A DNA stretch of 64,000 nucleotides, taken from assembly GCA_041821185.1 (NCBI GenBank), contig JBGUBD010000001.1:434001-498000 (forward strand). The letters run 5' to 3'. This DNA comes from Phycisphaerales bacterium AB-hyl4 (GTDB lineage Bacteria > Planctomycetota > Phycisphaerae > Phycisphaerales > Phycisphaeraceae). The notes beneath the pieces are model-generated. The model was not told the origin of the DNA and made no database searches. It was given only the letters and a program-made list of their open reading frames with translations. How positions within the stretch are numbered: position 1 is the first letter of the stretch; every line of letters begins with the position of its first letter. This document shows, piece by piece, positions 8,346-17,174 of the stretch. The translations under genes and the position numbers were made by a program.

Positions 8346-9137
8346 GTGAGCAACTTTGATTACTTCGGCGGCGTGGACTTCAGCGGCGGCCGCGAACCGC
8401 TGGCGAACCTGTGGTCGGCCGTCGGCGTCGAGCGGGACGACCGCCTGCACATCGTCGACCTCCGCCCGCACGCGTTTCGCGAAGATCTGCGCCATTTCCT
8501 CTGCCATCCGCCGATCGACGCCGAGCGCGGGCTGTGGGGTATGGACTTTCCGTTCAGCCTGCCTTGCGCGGTGAGCGATGCGCTGATGAACCACGAAGGG
8601 CCAGCCACCTGGCAGGCGCAGGTGGAGTGGTTGGCGTTTCAAACGCCCGGCGATGTTGAAACAATGGCCAAACCTCACCGACAGACGTTGCGGGCGATCG
8701 ACCCGCCCGGCGCGATGGCGGCACTGAACCTCCGCCTGCTCAAGCAGACGGTCGCGGGCGCTCGACTTTTAAATGAATTGTTGCATCAGGAAGGCGCAGC
8801 CGTCGCGCCGCAGATGCCGATCGGCACGGCGAAGTGCGTGTTCATCGAGGTGTACCCCTCGGCGACGGCGAAGGACTTGAGCTTGAAAGGCCGTAAGCCC
8901 AACCGCCCCGGCCAGGCGCGGGCTCGGCCGGAGATGCTCGAACCCTGGCTGCGGTTTGAACACCCGAGCCTCGCGGCCACCGCGGTGACGCTGGAAGACG
9001 CGTGGGATGCGGTGATCGCCTGCCTCACCGCCTGGCTGGTGCGCGACGACCTAAACCAGCCGACGCGCGTGGGCAAACATGAGCCCGCGGCGGTTGAACG
9101 CGAAGGGTGGATGTATCGGCATCCGGAGGCGGTGTGA
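8346..9137 (+). CDS. DUF429 family protein (predicted nuclease-like)
   Basis: A 263-residue protein starting with GTG at 8346 after GAGAGGGAG. The N-terminal GGVDFSGGREP is the hallmark Asp-containing strand of DUF429, an RNase H-like fold predicted to be a nuclease. IEVYPSATAKDLSLKGRKP and LEDAWDAVIACLTAWL in the C-terminal half also fit the family. The biological role is not established. The gene is transcribed away from the MBL gene and runs toward the VWA gene. Confidence 0.75.
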   Translation: MSNFDYFGGVDFSGGREPLANLWSAVGVERDDRLHIVDLRPHAFREDLRHFLCHPPIDAERGLWGMDFPFSLPCAVSDALMNHEGPATWQAQVEWLAFQTPGDVETMAKPHRQTLRAIDPPGAMAALNLRLLKQTVAGARLLNELLHQEGAAVAPQMPIGTAKCVFIEVYPSATAKDLSLKGRKPNRPGQARARPEMLEPWLRFEHPSLAATAVTLEDAWDAVIACLTAWLVRDDLNQPTRVGKHEPAAVEREGWMYRHPEAV

Positions 9138-9152
9138 AGGATGTCCGGAGCG

Positions 9153-10364
9153 TTAGTGAATAAAGCTCTTTTTCTTCTTACCCGCGAAGTAGCTTTCGAT
9201 GACGGTCGAACTCAGATCGTCGCTGGTGCAGTAGTAGGCCATCCCGCGCGTGAGGCGGGTGAGGCGGTCGACGAAGCCGACCCAGTCCATGCCCCAGTAA
9301 TCTTCGATTAATGCGAACGTGGCGATGCGGATGCCTTGCTGCTGGCACTTGAGCGCCTCTTTGAGCGTCGCGGTCGCGGTGCGTTCGTTGGGCGGATAAA
9401 GCAGGTAGAGCATCTCGCTGCCGGGTGTCGCTTCGTTGGGCTCGACATGCGCCGTCGGCTGGCCGTCGGTGATGACGAAGATCTGCTTGTTCATCGCGCC
9501 GCGTCGGCTGAGGATCTGCCTGGCCTGGCGTAAGCCGAGTTGCAGGTTGGTGAAGTGCAGCGGGATCTGGTCTTCGTTTTCGCGTGCCTGGTCGAGTGGC
9601 AGGCGAAGGCGGACCTGGTAGTCGCGGACGCTGATGGGCTTAGGCATGACCAGCGGCAAGTCGCGTTCGCGGATGGCATCTGCCATCGAGTAGAAGCCGA
9701 CGAAGTCGAGCGTATCCTGCGGGAAGCGCTGCTGGATGAGGCCTGCCATGCCCAACGCGACGCGCTTGGCCTGATAGAACCGGCCCCACCGCATCATCGA
9801 GCCGGACTGGTCGATGAGGATGACGGTGGCGCAGTCGGCTGTGCCTTCGGTGACATGCAGATCGAAGTCGCCCGCGTTGATGTTGATCGGCAACGACGGG
9901 CCGGTCGCTTCGCCATGGCGGGCCTTGTCGGCAAGCTGGCGGGCCATGGCGTTGCGCATCGTCGCGCCGAAGTCGACTTCGCTCAGCGGGTCGCCGAACT
10001 CGTACGTCTTCGTGCCGTCGGTTCGTTCGCTCGTTCGGCCGGGGTTGCGCGTCTCATGCCCCTCCTTCGTGCCACGCTTGATGTTCTCAAAGATCTCCAG
10101 CAGCGCCTTGTGCTGAATGCCCTTGACCATCTTCGGCGTAAGCTGGTACTTGCCCTTGCCATCTTCGTCTTCGGACTTTTCAATCAACCCCGCTTCAATG
10201 AGCGACTCGATGTAGTCCTCGCCGTCTTCGTTCTCGACCTGTTCCATGGCGTCGAGCGCCTGCTCGCCGTACTGGAGGATGAACTGAACAAGCTTGGGCT
10301 CGGGGAACAGGGCGTCGGGCCCCTGAAAGGGTTGGCCGTCGAACTCGCTGTACTCGAATTTCAT
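9153..10364 (-). CDS. VWA domain protein
   Basis: A 403-residue cytoplasmic protein. The C-terminal half is a von Willebrand A domain: the MIDAS motif VILIDQSGSMMRWG is at residues about 191-204, with the MNKQIFVITDGQPTAH strand later. The N-terminal 150 residues are acidic and predicted helical (VENEDGEDYIESLIEAGLIEKS). Related proteins of planctomycetes act with MoxR-like AAA ATPases, but none is adjacent. ATG at 10364 is preferred over 10439 because GGAAGG lies eight bases upstream. The C-terminal tail is Lys-rich (GKKKKSFIH). Confidence 0.83.
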   Translation of the reverse strand: MKFEYSEFDGQPFQGPDALFPEPKLVQFILQYGEQALDAMEQVENEDGEDYIESLIEAGLIEKSEDEDGKGKYQLTPKMVKGIQHKALLEIFENIKRGTKEGHETRNPGRTSERTDGTKTYEFGDPLSEVDFGATMRNAMARQLADKARHGEATGPSLPININAGDFDLHVTEGTADCATVILIDQSGSMMRWGRFYQAKRVALGMAGLIQQRFPQDTLDFVGFYSMADAIRERDLPLVMPKPISVRDYQVRLRLPLDQARENEDQIPLHFTNLQLGLRQARQILSRRGAMNKQIFVITDGQPTAHVEPNEATPGSEMLYLLYPPNERTATATLKEALKCQQQGIRIATFALIEDYWGMDWVGFVDRLTRLTRGMAYYCTSDDLSSTVIESYFAGKKKKSFIH

Positions 10365-10439
10365 GCGCGGACCTTCCGGTGACGGGCGATGGACAGCCCA
10401 ATCATAGGCGGCACATCGAGCCGTTTCGCATCCGACCAT

Positions 10440-10457
10440 GGCAGGGCAAGCCCTGCC
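10440..10457 (-). terminator. Hairpin after the dehydrogenase gene
   Basis: GGCAGGGC and GCCCTGCC form a perfect eight-base-pair stem around AA, starting right at the stop codon of the minus-strand dehydrogenase gene. No T run follows, so it is only a likely terminator or mRNA end protector. Confidence 0.5.
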
Positions 10458-11357
10458 CTACTTCAGATCAACCGCGCCGAGGTTTTCCAGCGCCTTGGCC
10501 ATCGCCTGTGTGCCCAGCTTGCCGCCGCCTGCTGCCGCGACGGCGCGGAAGTAGCCCTCGGCGGTGCTCGTACCGGCCAGCGGCAACCGCTGTTGGCGGG
10601 CCGTGTCGTCGACGATGCCCAGGTCCTTGAGCACGAGGTCGATCATGAAGCCGGGGTCGAAGTCACCCTTGGCGATGCGCGGGCCGAGGTTGGCCAGTTG
10701 CCAAGAGCCCGCCGCGCCGCCTGCGATGGCTTCGAGCATCTTGCTCACATCCAAGCCGGTCTTCTTCGCCATCGCCATGGCCTCGCACACGCCCATGAGG
10801 TTGCACACGACCGCGATCTGGTTACACGCCTTGCACGCCTGCCCGGTCCCGCTCTCACCGAGGTGCGAGATCGTCTTGCCCACCGCCTCGAACATCGGCT
10901 GAAGGCGTTGCACCGCGTCATCCGGACCGCCGACCATGATGCTCAGCGTGCCCTCGCGTGCGCCCACGTCGCCGCCGGAGACAGGCGCGTCGACGAGCGT
11001 GATGTCATGGCCCGCCAGCTTGCAGGCGAACTCGCGCGTCGCCATCGGACTGATCGTCGAATGATCCACCACGATCAGCCCCGGCTTCGCGCCCGCGACA
11101 ACGCCATCGTCACCAAAGAGCACCTGCTCCACGTCGGCGGTATCGGTGACATTGAGGCAGATGACGTCAGGCCCCTTCGCCGCGAGGTCGGCGGGCGAGT
11201 CGGCGACCGTCGCGCCCTGCTTTGCGAACGGCTTGCACTTGCTTCTCGTGCGGTTCCACACCGTCAACGCAAAGCCCGCTTTCGCGAGATTGCTCGCCAT
11301 GGCCGCGCCCATGATGCCCAGCCCGATGTAGCCGACCTGTCGGATTGACTCGTTCAT
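10458..11357 (-). CDS. NAD(P)-dependent beta-hydroxyacid dehydrogenase
   Basis: A 299-residue enzyme of the 3-hydroxyisobutyrate dehydrogenase / tartronate semialdehyde reductase family. The Rossmann motif GYIGLGIMGAAMASNLAKAG is at residues 9-28. The substrate loop DAPVSGGDVGAREGTLSIMV and the catalytic Lys region GQACKACNQI (Lys near residue 175) are in the expected places, as is DLVLKDLGI. It would reduce or oxidise a short beta-hydroxy acid; the substrate cannot be fixed from sequence. It lies 24 bases downstream of the aminotransferase, so the two may form an operon. Confidence 0.88.
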   Translation of the reverse strand: MNESIRQVGYIGLGIMGAAMASNLAKAGFALTVWNRTRSKCKPFAKQGATVADSPADLAAKGPDVICLNVTDTADVEQVLFGDDGVVAGAKPGLIVVDHSTISPMATREFACKLAGHDITLVDAPVSGGDVGAREGTLSIMVGGPDDAVQRLQPMFEAVGKTISHLGESGTGQACKACNQIAVVCNLMGVCEAMAMAKKTGLDVSKMLEAIAGGAAGSWQLANLGPRIAKGDFDPGFMIDLVLKDLGIVDDTARQQRLPLAGTSTAEGYFRAVAAAGGGKLGTQAMAKALENLGAVDLK

Positions 11358-11381
11358 GACGGCAGCCTTCCTGCAACTGGA

Positions 11382-12551
11382 TCAAGGTGTTTTCGTCTTC
11401 GCCAGCTCAACCAGCACATCAAGCCCGCGGTCGAGCATCGCGTTGTCGCAGGCGTAGCTCAGGCGGAAGTGCGTATCGCGTTCGCTGAACACGTTGCCGG
11501 GGATGATGAGCAGCCCGCGCTTGACCGCCTGCTCGACAAACTGCGTAGCAGACATGCCCAGGTGTTCCGGCACTTTCAGAAACGCGTAAAACGCTCCGCC
11601 CGGCACGGTCAGCTCATAATGCGGCGACAACCGTTCCACCACGCGATCGCGCTTCACACGATACTGCTCCACCGGCTCGCTCATGTCCACATCCATCGCC
11701 AGCACACCCGCCACCTGCGTCATCGACGGCGCACACACGAACGAATACTGCTGCAGCTTGGTCATCTGTTCCACGATCGCTCGCGGGCCGACCGCGTAGC
11801 CCAACCGCCAACCTGTCATGCCATACGTCTTTGAAAAGCCGCGCAGCAGCAGCGTGTCGCGGCTGTACGCCATCGGCGACGGACACCGGCCGTCAACCTT
11901 CTCATAGCAGAACTCGTCGTAAATCTCGTCGCTCATCAGCAGCAGGTTGTGACGCCGCGCCAGCTCGACCACCATCTCGCAAACGCTCGGCGGCGCGACC
12001 ACGCCCGTCGGATTGCTCGGCGAGTTGAACAGCAGCAACTTACTGCGCGGCGTGATCTTCGCCTTAAGCCGATCGGCGGTGAGTTGAAAGTCCGGGTATG
12101 TATCAACATAAACCGGCGTCGCGCCGCTGAGCGTGACCAGATGGCGGTACATCACGAAGTAAGGGTCGGGGATGAGCACTTCGTCGCCGGGCCCGACGCA
12201 GGTCATCAGCGCCAGCAGCAGGCCGCCGGACACGCCAGAGGTGATGAGCACGCCGGTGTCGTCTGGCAGCTTTCCGTCTGCCGCAGCGAACGTGTCGGGG
12301 AATTCGACAGCGAGCCTGCTCGCGACCTTGTCGCGCAGGTCGGCAATGCCTTGCGTCTGCGTGTAACGATTCTGCCCGGCGCGGATGGCGTCGCACGCGG
12401 CGTCTTTCACCACGTCGGGCACATCGAAGTCGGGTTGGCCGATGGAAAGGTTGATCGGGTCTTTCAGGTCCGCGGCGAGGTCGAAGACCCGCCGAATGCC
12501 CGAAGCGTCAATCGCCCGCAAGCGGTCGGTGATGAAGCGATCTGCGTCCAT
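11382..12551 (-). CDS. PLP-dependent aminotransferase, class I/II
   Basis: A 389-residue fold-type I aminotransferase. LLFNSPSNPTGVV holds the substrate-side Asn, LLMSDEIYDEF the pyridine-nitrogen Asp, and FSKTYGMTGWRLGYAVG the Schiff-base Lys at residue about 237. It resembles aspartate/LL-diaminopimelate type enzymes; substrate is not determined. The ATG at 12551 is preceded not by a Shine-Dalgarno but by a run of CGAAACT repeats forming one arm of a tandem-repeat hairpin. It probably shares a transcript with the dehydrogenase downstream. Confidence 0.88.
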   Translation of the reverse strand: MDADRFITDRLRAIDASGIRRVFDLAADLKDPINLSIGQPDFDVPDVVKDAACDAIRAGQNRYTQTQGIADLRDKVASRLAVEFPDTFAAADGKLPDDTGVLITSGVSGGLLLALMTCVGPGDEVLIPDPYFVMYRHLVTLSGATPVYVDTYPDFQLTADRLKAKITPRSKLLLFNSPSNPTGVVAPPSVCEMVVELARRHNLLLMSDEIYDEFCYEKVDGRCPSPMAYSRDTLLLRGFSKTYGMTGWRLGYAVGPRAIVEQMTKLQQYSFVCAPSMTQVAGVLAMDVDMSEPVEQYRVKRDRVVERLSPHYELTVPGGAFYAFLKVPEHLGMSATQFVEQAVKRGLLIIPGNVFSERDTHFRLSYACDNAMLDRGLDVLVELAKTKTP

Positions 12552-12554
12552 GTT

Positions 12555-12674
12555 GGTTTCGAGTTCCGAGTTTCGAGTTTCGAGTTGTGATCAGCGGCCA
12601 GTCTAACGCCCGCCGAATCGCCGTGCGACGTCCTTCTCCCAACTCGAAACTCGAAACCATAAAACTCGAAACTC
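12555..12674. repeat. Tandem-arm hairpin, CGAGTTT/AAACTCG type
   Basis: The left arm (12555-12587) repeats TTTCGAG about four times; the right arm (12640-12674) repeats its complement CTCGAAA. Together they can form an imperfect hairpin in the gap between the aminotransferase and the small basic protein. The left arm ends three bases before the aminotransferase ATG. Confidence 0.8.
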
Positions 12675-12772
12675 TTCTCCCCCCGCCGCCCCTCGCGCAC
12701 GAAAAACAGGCACGGCACGTCCGTGCCATGCCTGCCTTCATGTTCAATGCCATGATCGATCGACGAAGCGGC

Positions 12773-12988
12773 TTACTTCTTCGCCTCTTCCTCGGCCGGG
12801 CCCTTCTTCTTGGCCTTGCCACCGGCGACAACCTTGCGGTTGCCCACCTTCGGCAGGCCAAGCGGGTCGCCGCTGTCCATGTCGAACTTGCCACGGCCCT
12901 TAAGCTTGGCGACACGCTCCGCCCGGCTGAGCACGTTGCGGTGCTTGTCCAGGCTGCCACCGGTCTTCAGACTTCGATCAAGACTCAT
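12773..12988 (-). CDS. Small basic protein (planctomycete/verrucomicrobial family)
   Basis: A 71-residue Lys/Arg-rich protein. MSLDRSLKTGG, then HRNVLSRAERVAKLKGRGKF and GLPKVGNRKV match the small basic protein family (TIGR04137) shared by Planctomycetes, Verrucomicrobia and Chlamydiae. Its role is unknown; a nucleic-acid or ribosome association is plausible from its charge. The frame extends upstream to 13171, but the family always begins at MS-x-RSL. The C-terminal tail is alternating Lys and Glu. It lies 34 bases downstream of the SPOR-like gene. Confidence 0.85.
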   Translation of the reverse strand: MSLDRSLKTGGSLDKHRNVLSRAERVAKLKGRGKFDMDSGDPLGLPKVGNRKVVAGGKAKKKGPAEEEAKK

Positions 12989-13022
12989 CGCTGACGCTCC
13001 AATTAATAGACGTAGACAGGCC

Positions 13023-13820
13023 TCAAGGCCCGTTATATCGCTTCGGGTACATCGACTCCAGGGCGTCGCCCCGGCCACGGTTGTGGCGTTGCCACGCTCG
13101 ACCGATCGCCCGCAGCTCACGCTCGTATTCCCGCCGCTCCTCAGACGAAAGATCCTCCCGGTGGAAACCACGGTCCACCGCGATCACTTCCAACTCCCGC
13201 CTATTCTGCACCGATTCGAGCACCGTTGCAACTCCGTGCTCCGCCGCCAGCCAATCCGCCAGCACCCGGGCCGCGTCCGGCGGGTAAAACGCGAGCACAA
13301 AATAGTTCCGCCCCGGCTCACGCGGATCGCCCGAAACCGCCGCCGCCTGACCGCCGCCGCCGGCCGACGGTTCGCCCGACGCACCCGAACTCACTTCAGC
13401 AGCACCACTTACCCCTGCCGTCGCCCCACCCGCTCCGCCGTTGCCGCCACGACGGACCGGCGCGGCACGAATACCGGAATCCTCCACCGGCCAGGCCTCC
13501 TCCGCCGCCGTCACCCCTGCCGACGTGCCGCGCGAATGGCCCACCCAGTACGACAGCATCAAAAGCCCCACCAGCGCCACCACCAGCACCACCGCCAACC
13601 CCCGCGGCACGCGCAGCACCACCGGCGACCCCGCCCCCAGACTCGCCCACCAGTCGGACGCAAACGCAAAACGGTCACCCAGCCCCCGCAGACCGCCACC
13701 AATGCCTCCCTCGGACGACCACGCCGGCGCACGCGACACCGGCTCACGCGCTGGCTCCACGCCACGCGTCGCCTGGCCCATCACCTCAAACGGCGTTGAT
13801 CGATTTCGTCGCATCACCAT
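13023..13820 (-). CDS. Single-pass membrane protein with SPOR-like C-terminal domain
   Basis: A 265-residue protein. A cytoplasmic N-terminal region (about 70 residues) precedes one membrane segment, GLAVVLVVALVGLLMLSYWV. A low-complexity Gly/Ala linker follows, then a C-terminal domain (YFVLAFYPPDAARVLADWLA, ATVLESVQNRRELEVIAV) that resembles a SPOR fold. SPOR domains bind denuded septal peptidoglycan, so a cell-envelope role is plausible; planctomycetes divide without FtsZ, which makes this uncertain. Starts at 13820 (ATG) and 13814 (ATG) are both possible; GAGGTG precedes them. Confidence 0.65.
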   Translation of the reverse strand: MVMRRNRSTPFEVMGQATRGVEPAREPVSRAPAWSSEGGIGGGLRGLGDRFAFASDWWASLGAGSPVVLRVPRGLAVVLVVALVGLLMLSYWVGHSRGTSAGVTAAEEAWPVEDSGIRAAPVRRGGNGGAGGATAGVSGAAEVSSGASGEPSAGGGGQAAAVSGDPREPGRNYFVLAFYPPDAARVLADWLAAEHGVATVLESVQNRRELEVIAVDRGFHREDLSSEERREYERELRAIGRAWQRHNRGRGDALESMYPKRYNGP

Positions 13821-13876
13821 TCACCTCACCCCACCCCAGTCTTAAACATACCCCGAACCCCACACCCCACCCCCCA

Positions 13877-13915
13877 ACCAAAAACCAGAAACCAGAAACC
13901 AGAAACCAGAAACGA
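13877..13915. repeat. AAACCAG tandem repeat (single arm)
   Basis: Five near-perfect units of ACCAGAA in a row lie between the SPOR-like start and the acpS stop. No complementary arm is visible nearby; related arms with the same unit occur at 14462-14490, 43056-43089, 45917-45940 and 60846-60879. Confidence 0.75.
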
Positions 13916-13917
13916 TC

Positions 13918-14304
13918 CTACCCCCCCACAGCGATCGCGCTGGCCATGGCCTGCCCCTTCACGTGCGTGATGCTCAGCCACCAGGTTTCGATGCCCATTT
14001 CCGCCGCGACCACGGCGCAGCGCCCATGCAGTCGTACGGTGGGCCGACCCGACGGTTCGCGCACCACTTCGGCGTCGGTCCAGCCGATGCCGCCTGTCCA
14101 GCCCGTGCCGAGGGCTTTGAGGATAGCCTCTTTCGCCGCGAATCGGCCGGCCAGGTGCTCGACCTGCCGTTTGTGGTTCGCTGCCGCGTACGCCTGTTCG
14201 CCCTCGGTAAAACATCGGCTCAGGAACCGCTGGCCGTGCACTTCGAGCATGTGCGCCACGCGTGGCGTATCCACCAGGTCGATCCCATGCCCGAGAATCC
14301 GCAT
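13918..14304 (-). CDS. acpS: Holo-[acyl-carrier-protein] synthase
   Basis: A 128-residue protein of normal AcpS length. The first motif GHGIDLVDTPRV (residues 5-16) holds the magnesium-binding Asp, and GRFAAKEAILKALGTG (about 53-68) is the second family motif with the Glu and Lys. It transfers 4'-phosphopantetheine from CoA to acyl carrier protein in the cytoplasm. ATG at 14304 is right before MRILGHGID and follows a run of G; the upstream extension to 14400 is repeat-derived. It is followed by the SPOR-like and small basic protein genes on the same strand. Confidence 0.93.
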   Translation of the reverse strand: MRILGHGIDLVDTPRVAHMLEVHGQRFLSRCFTEGEQAYAAANHKRQVEHLAGRFAAKEAILKALGTGWTGGIGWTDAEVVREPSGRPTVRLHGRCAVVAAEMGIETWWLSITHVKGQAMASAIAVGG

Positions 14305-14743
14305 CCCCCCAGTCTCCCACGCCGCCCGCTCCCCGGCAAGCTGAGGGGCCGTGGGAATTGCTAAACGCTGATTGCTGATTGCTGATTTGGGGGAAGCCAC
14401 GCCGATACGATCAACGATTAGAAATCAGCAATTAGAAATTCCGACTGATTCGGCCCTTCCCTAAACCAGAAACGAGAAACCACAAACCACCTCCTCATCC
14501 TCATCCCAGTCAAGCCGGGCCTTGGATTGGCCGAGAATAGTCTCAACGGTGGGTCAGCCATTACGGAAAAATTGGCAACGGTGAGAACCTGGTAAAAAAA
14601 GAACAAGGTTGTGTCGTCGGCCGGACCCGGATACAGTTTGTGCATACGTTCATTCGGTTATCCGGCTTCACGACAACTTGATTGGAGGGACATCCCCCCC
14701 TGTAACTGCGCCAAGCGGAGCAGGTGGCGGTGCGTGTTCGCCC
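14305..14743. other. Divergent intergenic region between acpS and a kinase gene
   Basis: 439 bases without a gene. It holds a tandem-arm hairpin of GCTGATT units (14358-14441) and a run of AGAAACGAGAAACCACAAACC type (14462-14490). Downstream is a less GC-rich stretch up to 14700 that should contain the kinase promoter, but no strong -35/-10 pair can be named. GGAG at 14686-14689 is too far from the kinase ATG to serve as its ribosome binding site. Confidence 0.5.
14358..14441. repeat. Tandem-arm hairpin, GCTGATT/AATCAGC type
   Basis: The left arm (14358-14388) has three to four GCTGATT units; the right arm (14412-14441) has complementary AATCAGC and AATTAGA units. The same unit makes up the hairpin at 28161-28303. 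Confidence 0.75.
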
Positions 14744-15613
14744 ATGGCGGAATTTCACGAAATCGCGGGCTACCAGGTCTTGTCTACGCTTGGCCATGGT
14801 GCAAGAAGCACGATCTATGCTGTTCGCAGCAAGCGTGGCGATAATTACGCGCTCAAACGCGTCGTCAAACAGTCACCTTCCGATCAGCGGTTCGTCGACC
14901 AGGCGATCCTCGAACACAACATCGCCAAGCAATTCGACCACCCTGCCCTTAGGCAGAGCTACAAGCTCATTCGCCAGCGGCAATTCATCCGCGTCAGCGA
15001 AGTGCTGGTGCTGATGGAACTCGTGCAGGGCGTCACCCTCGAACAGCATTCGGTGGACGATCTGGCCGGGTTGCTGGAGATCTGCCAGCAGGCCGGCCAC
15101 GGGCTCGCCGCGATGCACGCGGGCCGCTATGTCCACGCGGACATCAAGCCCAACAACATCATGATCAACCAGGAAGGCCGAGCCAAGATCATCGACTTCG
15201 GCCAGAGCTGTCCGATCGGCACGATCAAAGAGCGGATTCAGGGCACTCCGGACTACATCGCCCCCGAGCAGGTCCGCCGTGAGCGGATCACCATCCAGAC
15301 CGATGTGTTCAACTTCGGCGCGACGCTCTACTGGCTGCTCACCCGCCGCCACGTACCCACGCTGATCCCCAGGGGGCAGGCGGGCATCAGCATTCGCACG
15401 CACAACACCTGCCCCCCGCCAATCGAGGTCAACGAGCAGGTTCCCCCCGCGTTGTCATCATTGGTGATGGACTGCATCGAAACCGAGCCGGCCGACCGTC
15501 CCGTTTCGATGGGCGCGGTGCTGGATCGTCTTGCCATCGCCACCACGCAGGTCGAGCGTCAGGAGGCGAATAAGAGCACGCGTCGGGCCGTGCCCCGTCG
15601 CAGCGCATCGTAG
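14744..15613 (+). CDS. Soluble Ser/Thr protein kinase
   Basis: A 289-residue Hanks-type kinase with no membrane segment or extra domain. Visible elements are a Gly-rich loop LGHGARSTIYAV, the ATP-anchoring Lys in NYALKRV, the catalytic loop YVHADIKPNNIM (HAD in place of HRD), the magnesium loop IIDFGQS, and the APE region PDYIAPEQ. The missing Arg of HRD means it is a non-RD kinase, whose activity need not depend on activation-loop phosphorylation. ATG at 14744 lies inside a longer frame. It is convergent with a second kinase gene, separated by a REP-like palindrome. Confidence 0.88.
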   Translation: MAEFHEIAGYQVLSTLGHGARSTIYAVRSKRGDNYALKRVVKQSPSDQRFVDQAILEHNIAKQFDHPALRQSYKLIRQRQFIRVSEVLVLMELVQGVTLEQHSVDDLAGLLEICQQAGHGLAAMHAGRYVHADIKPNNIMINQEGRAKIIDFGQSCPIGTIKERIQGTPDYIAPEQVRRERITIQTDVFNFGATLYWLLTRRHVPTLIPRGQAGISIRTHNTCPPPIEVNEQVPPALSSLVMDCIETEPADRPVSMGAVLDRLAIATTQVERQEANKSTRRAVPRRSAS

Positions 15614-15649
15614 TCGCATCCAGGCAACATCAAAACACATACCACGCAC

Positions 15650-15678
15650 GACGCCCACGGCGTCACGCCGTGGGCGTC
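15650..15678. repeat. REP-like palindrome (copy 3)
   Basis: Two perfect 13-base arms, GACGCCCACGGCG and CGCCGTGGGCGTC, flank TCA. It lies 36 bases from each of two converging kinase genes and could terminate both. Confidence 0.9.
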
Positions 15679-15714
15679 CATCCAAGCTCCAATCTGCCCC
15701 AACACCGACTGCCG

Positions 15715-16974
15715 TCACATCGCCAGCAGAATCAGCGCCAACAGTAGAAATGCCGCCACCACCCAGCCGCAGGTCGCGATCCAGAACATCGGCTGGCCGG
15801 TCAGCGGTTCGCCCGAGCCGAACTGCAACACCTGCGTCTGGCCCGATGGCCCGTCGTCAGGCTTGCTGAGCGCGGTGATCGACCCAAGATCGAACATGTG
15901 TCGGGCCTGCATCGGCGGCTCGCCGCTCTGCACCGCTTCAAGGTCCTGCAGCAGGTCGGCGGTGTTCGCGTAGCGCTGCTCGGGGTCCTTGGCCATGCAC
16001 ACCTCGATGATCTCGGCGATGCCGGTGCTCAACTCCGTGTTCAAATGGTCCGGCGGGGTCAGCTCTTCCTTCAAGTGCTTGTGCATCACCGCCGACGGCG
16101 AAGGACCCTCGAAAGGCACTTGCCCGGTGACCATGTGGTACAGCGTCGCCCCCAGCGAGTAAATGTCCGCCCGGAAATCGACGTTCCGTGCCCCGCGAAT
16201 CTGCTCCGGCGAAATGTAATAAGGCGTGCCAAACGCTTTGCCCGCCTCCGCCTCCGCAGCCTCGCGGTCGCTCACCGCGCGAGCCAGGCCCATGTCGGCC
16301 AACTTGGCCCGGCCCTCTTCGGTGATCATGATGTTCTTCGGCTTCACGTCGCGGTGAATGAAGCCCGCTTCGTGAGCGTGATGCAACGCCCGCGACACCT
16401 GAATCGCCAACGACAGCGCATCTTTCTCGTCGTAGCGCCCTCTTCGCGTGATGTCGTCGAAGACGGTTCGGCCCTCCACGTACTCCATCACGAAGTAGTG
16501 GTACTCACCCGCCTTGCCCACGTCGATCGCCTGCACGATGTTGGGGTGGTTCAGCTTCGCGGCCGCCTTGCCCTCAGCGTAAAAACGGTCGACGAACTGC
16601 GGGTTGTTCGTGTGCTTGCGCGGCAGCACTTTGATCGCCACCGCCCGGTCGAGACTGATCTGCCGGGCTTTGTAGACGGTCGCCATCGCACCCGCACCCA
16701 GGCGTTCGAGAATCACGTAGCCGGGGATCTGCTGCCCGCGCCGCTGCTCCTCGGCCTCGGGGCGGATGCGCTCGATCTGCTTCTGCGTGGCGACGCCTTC
16801 ACCGATGAGCACCTCGGCGAGCGAATGACCGCTGGCCGAGTCGTCGGCACTGCCCGCACGACTGCGCTGCAGTTCAACGCAACGCTGCACCTCTTCAGGC
16901 GTGGCGAGTCCCTTCTCAACGACCATGCGGCCGATGAGGGAATCCAGACTGCTTTGGGTTACTTGCTCGGCCAT
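15715..16974 (-). CDS. Tail-anchored Ser/Thr protein kinase
   Basis: A 419-residue kinase. Residues 1-80 resemble the N-terminal domain of type II secretion ATPases (LIGRMVVEKGLATPEEVQRC, LAEVLIGEGVATQKQIE). The kinase domain follows: LGAGAMATVYKA, AIKVLPRK, FIHRDVKPKNIM and YYISPEQ. The magnesium loop reads ADMGLA, so Phe of DFG is replaced by Met. The C-terminus is one membrane segment, WIATCGWVVAAFLLLALILLAM, which would hold the kinase on the inner membrane facing the cytoplasm. Substrates are unknown. Confidence 0.9.
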   Translation of the reverse strand: MAEQVTQSSLDSLIGRMVVEKGLATPEEVQRCVELQRSRAGSADDSASGHSLAEVLIGEGVATQKQIERIRPEAEEQRRGQQIPGYVILERLGAGAMATVYKARQISLDRAVAIKVLPRKHTNNPQFVDRFYAEGKAAAKLNHPNIVQAIDVGKAGEYHYFVMEYVEGRTVFDDITRRGRYDEKDALSLAIQVSRALHHAHEAGFIHRDVKPKNIMITEEGRAKLADMGLARAVSDREAAEAEAGKAFGTPYYISPEQIRGARNVDFRADIYSLGATLYHMVTGQVPFEGPSPSAVMHKHLKEELTPPDHLNTELSTGIAEIIEVCMAKDPEQRYANTADLLQDLEAVQSGEPPMQARHMFDLGSITALSKPDDGPSGQTQVLQFGSGEPLTGQPMFWIATCGWVVAAFLLLALILLAM

Positions 16975-17174
16975 AAATTCACCACAAAGGCTCTCTACGA
17001 CGCAGGCGGACAGGAACAGGCGAAATGAGTATAACTACCTCTGCCCGGGGACGGTAGAAACCCTTACCAAGAATGTCAATCGGCAGCTTTCGCACGTCAG
17101 TGCAGTTATCAACATTCACTACTTCATTTTATGCTGCTTGCACCGGGCAGGTCAGCGGACATACCATCCACGCC

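Noticed and set aside
13877..13915. CRISPR array
   Set aside because: The repeated units are only about seven bases with no spacers. The same holds for the other tandem arms, and no cas gene is present.
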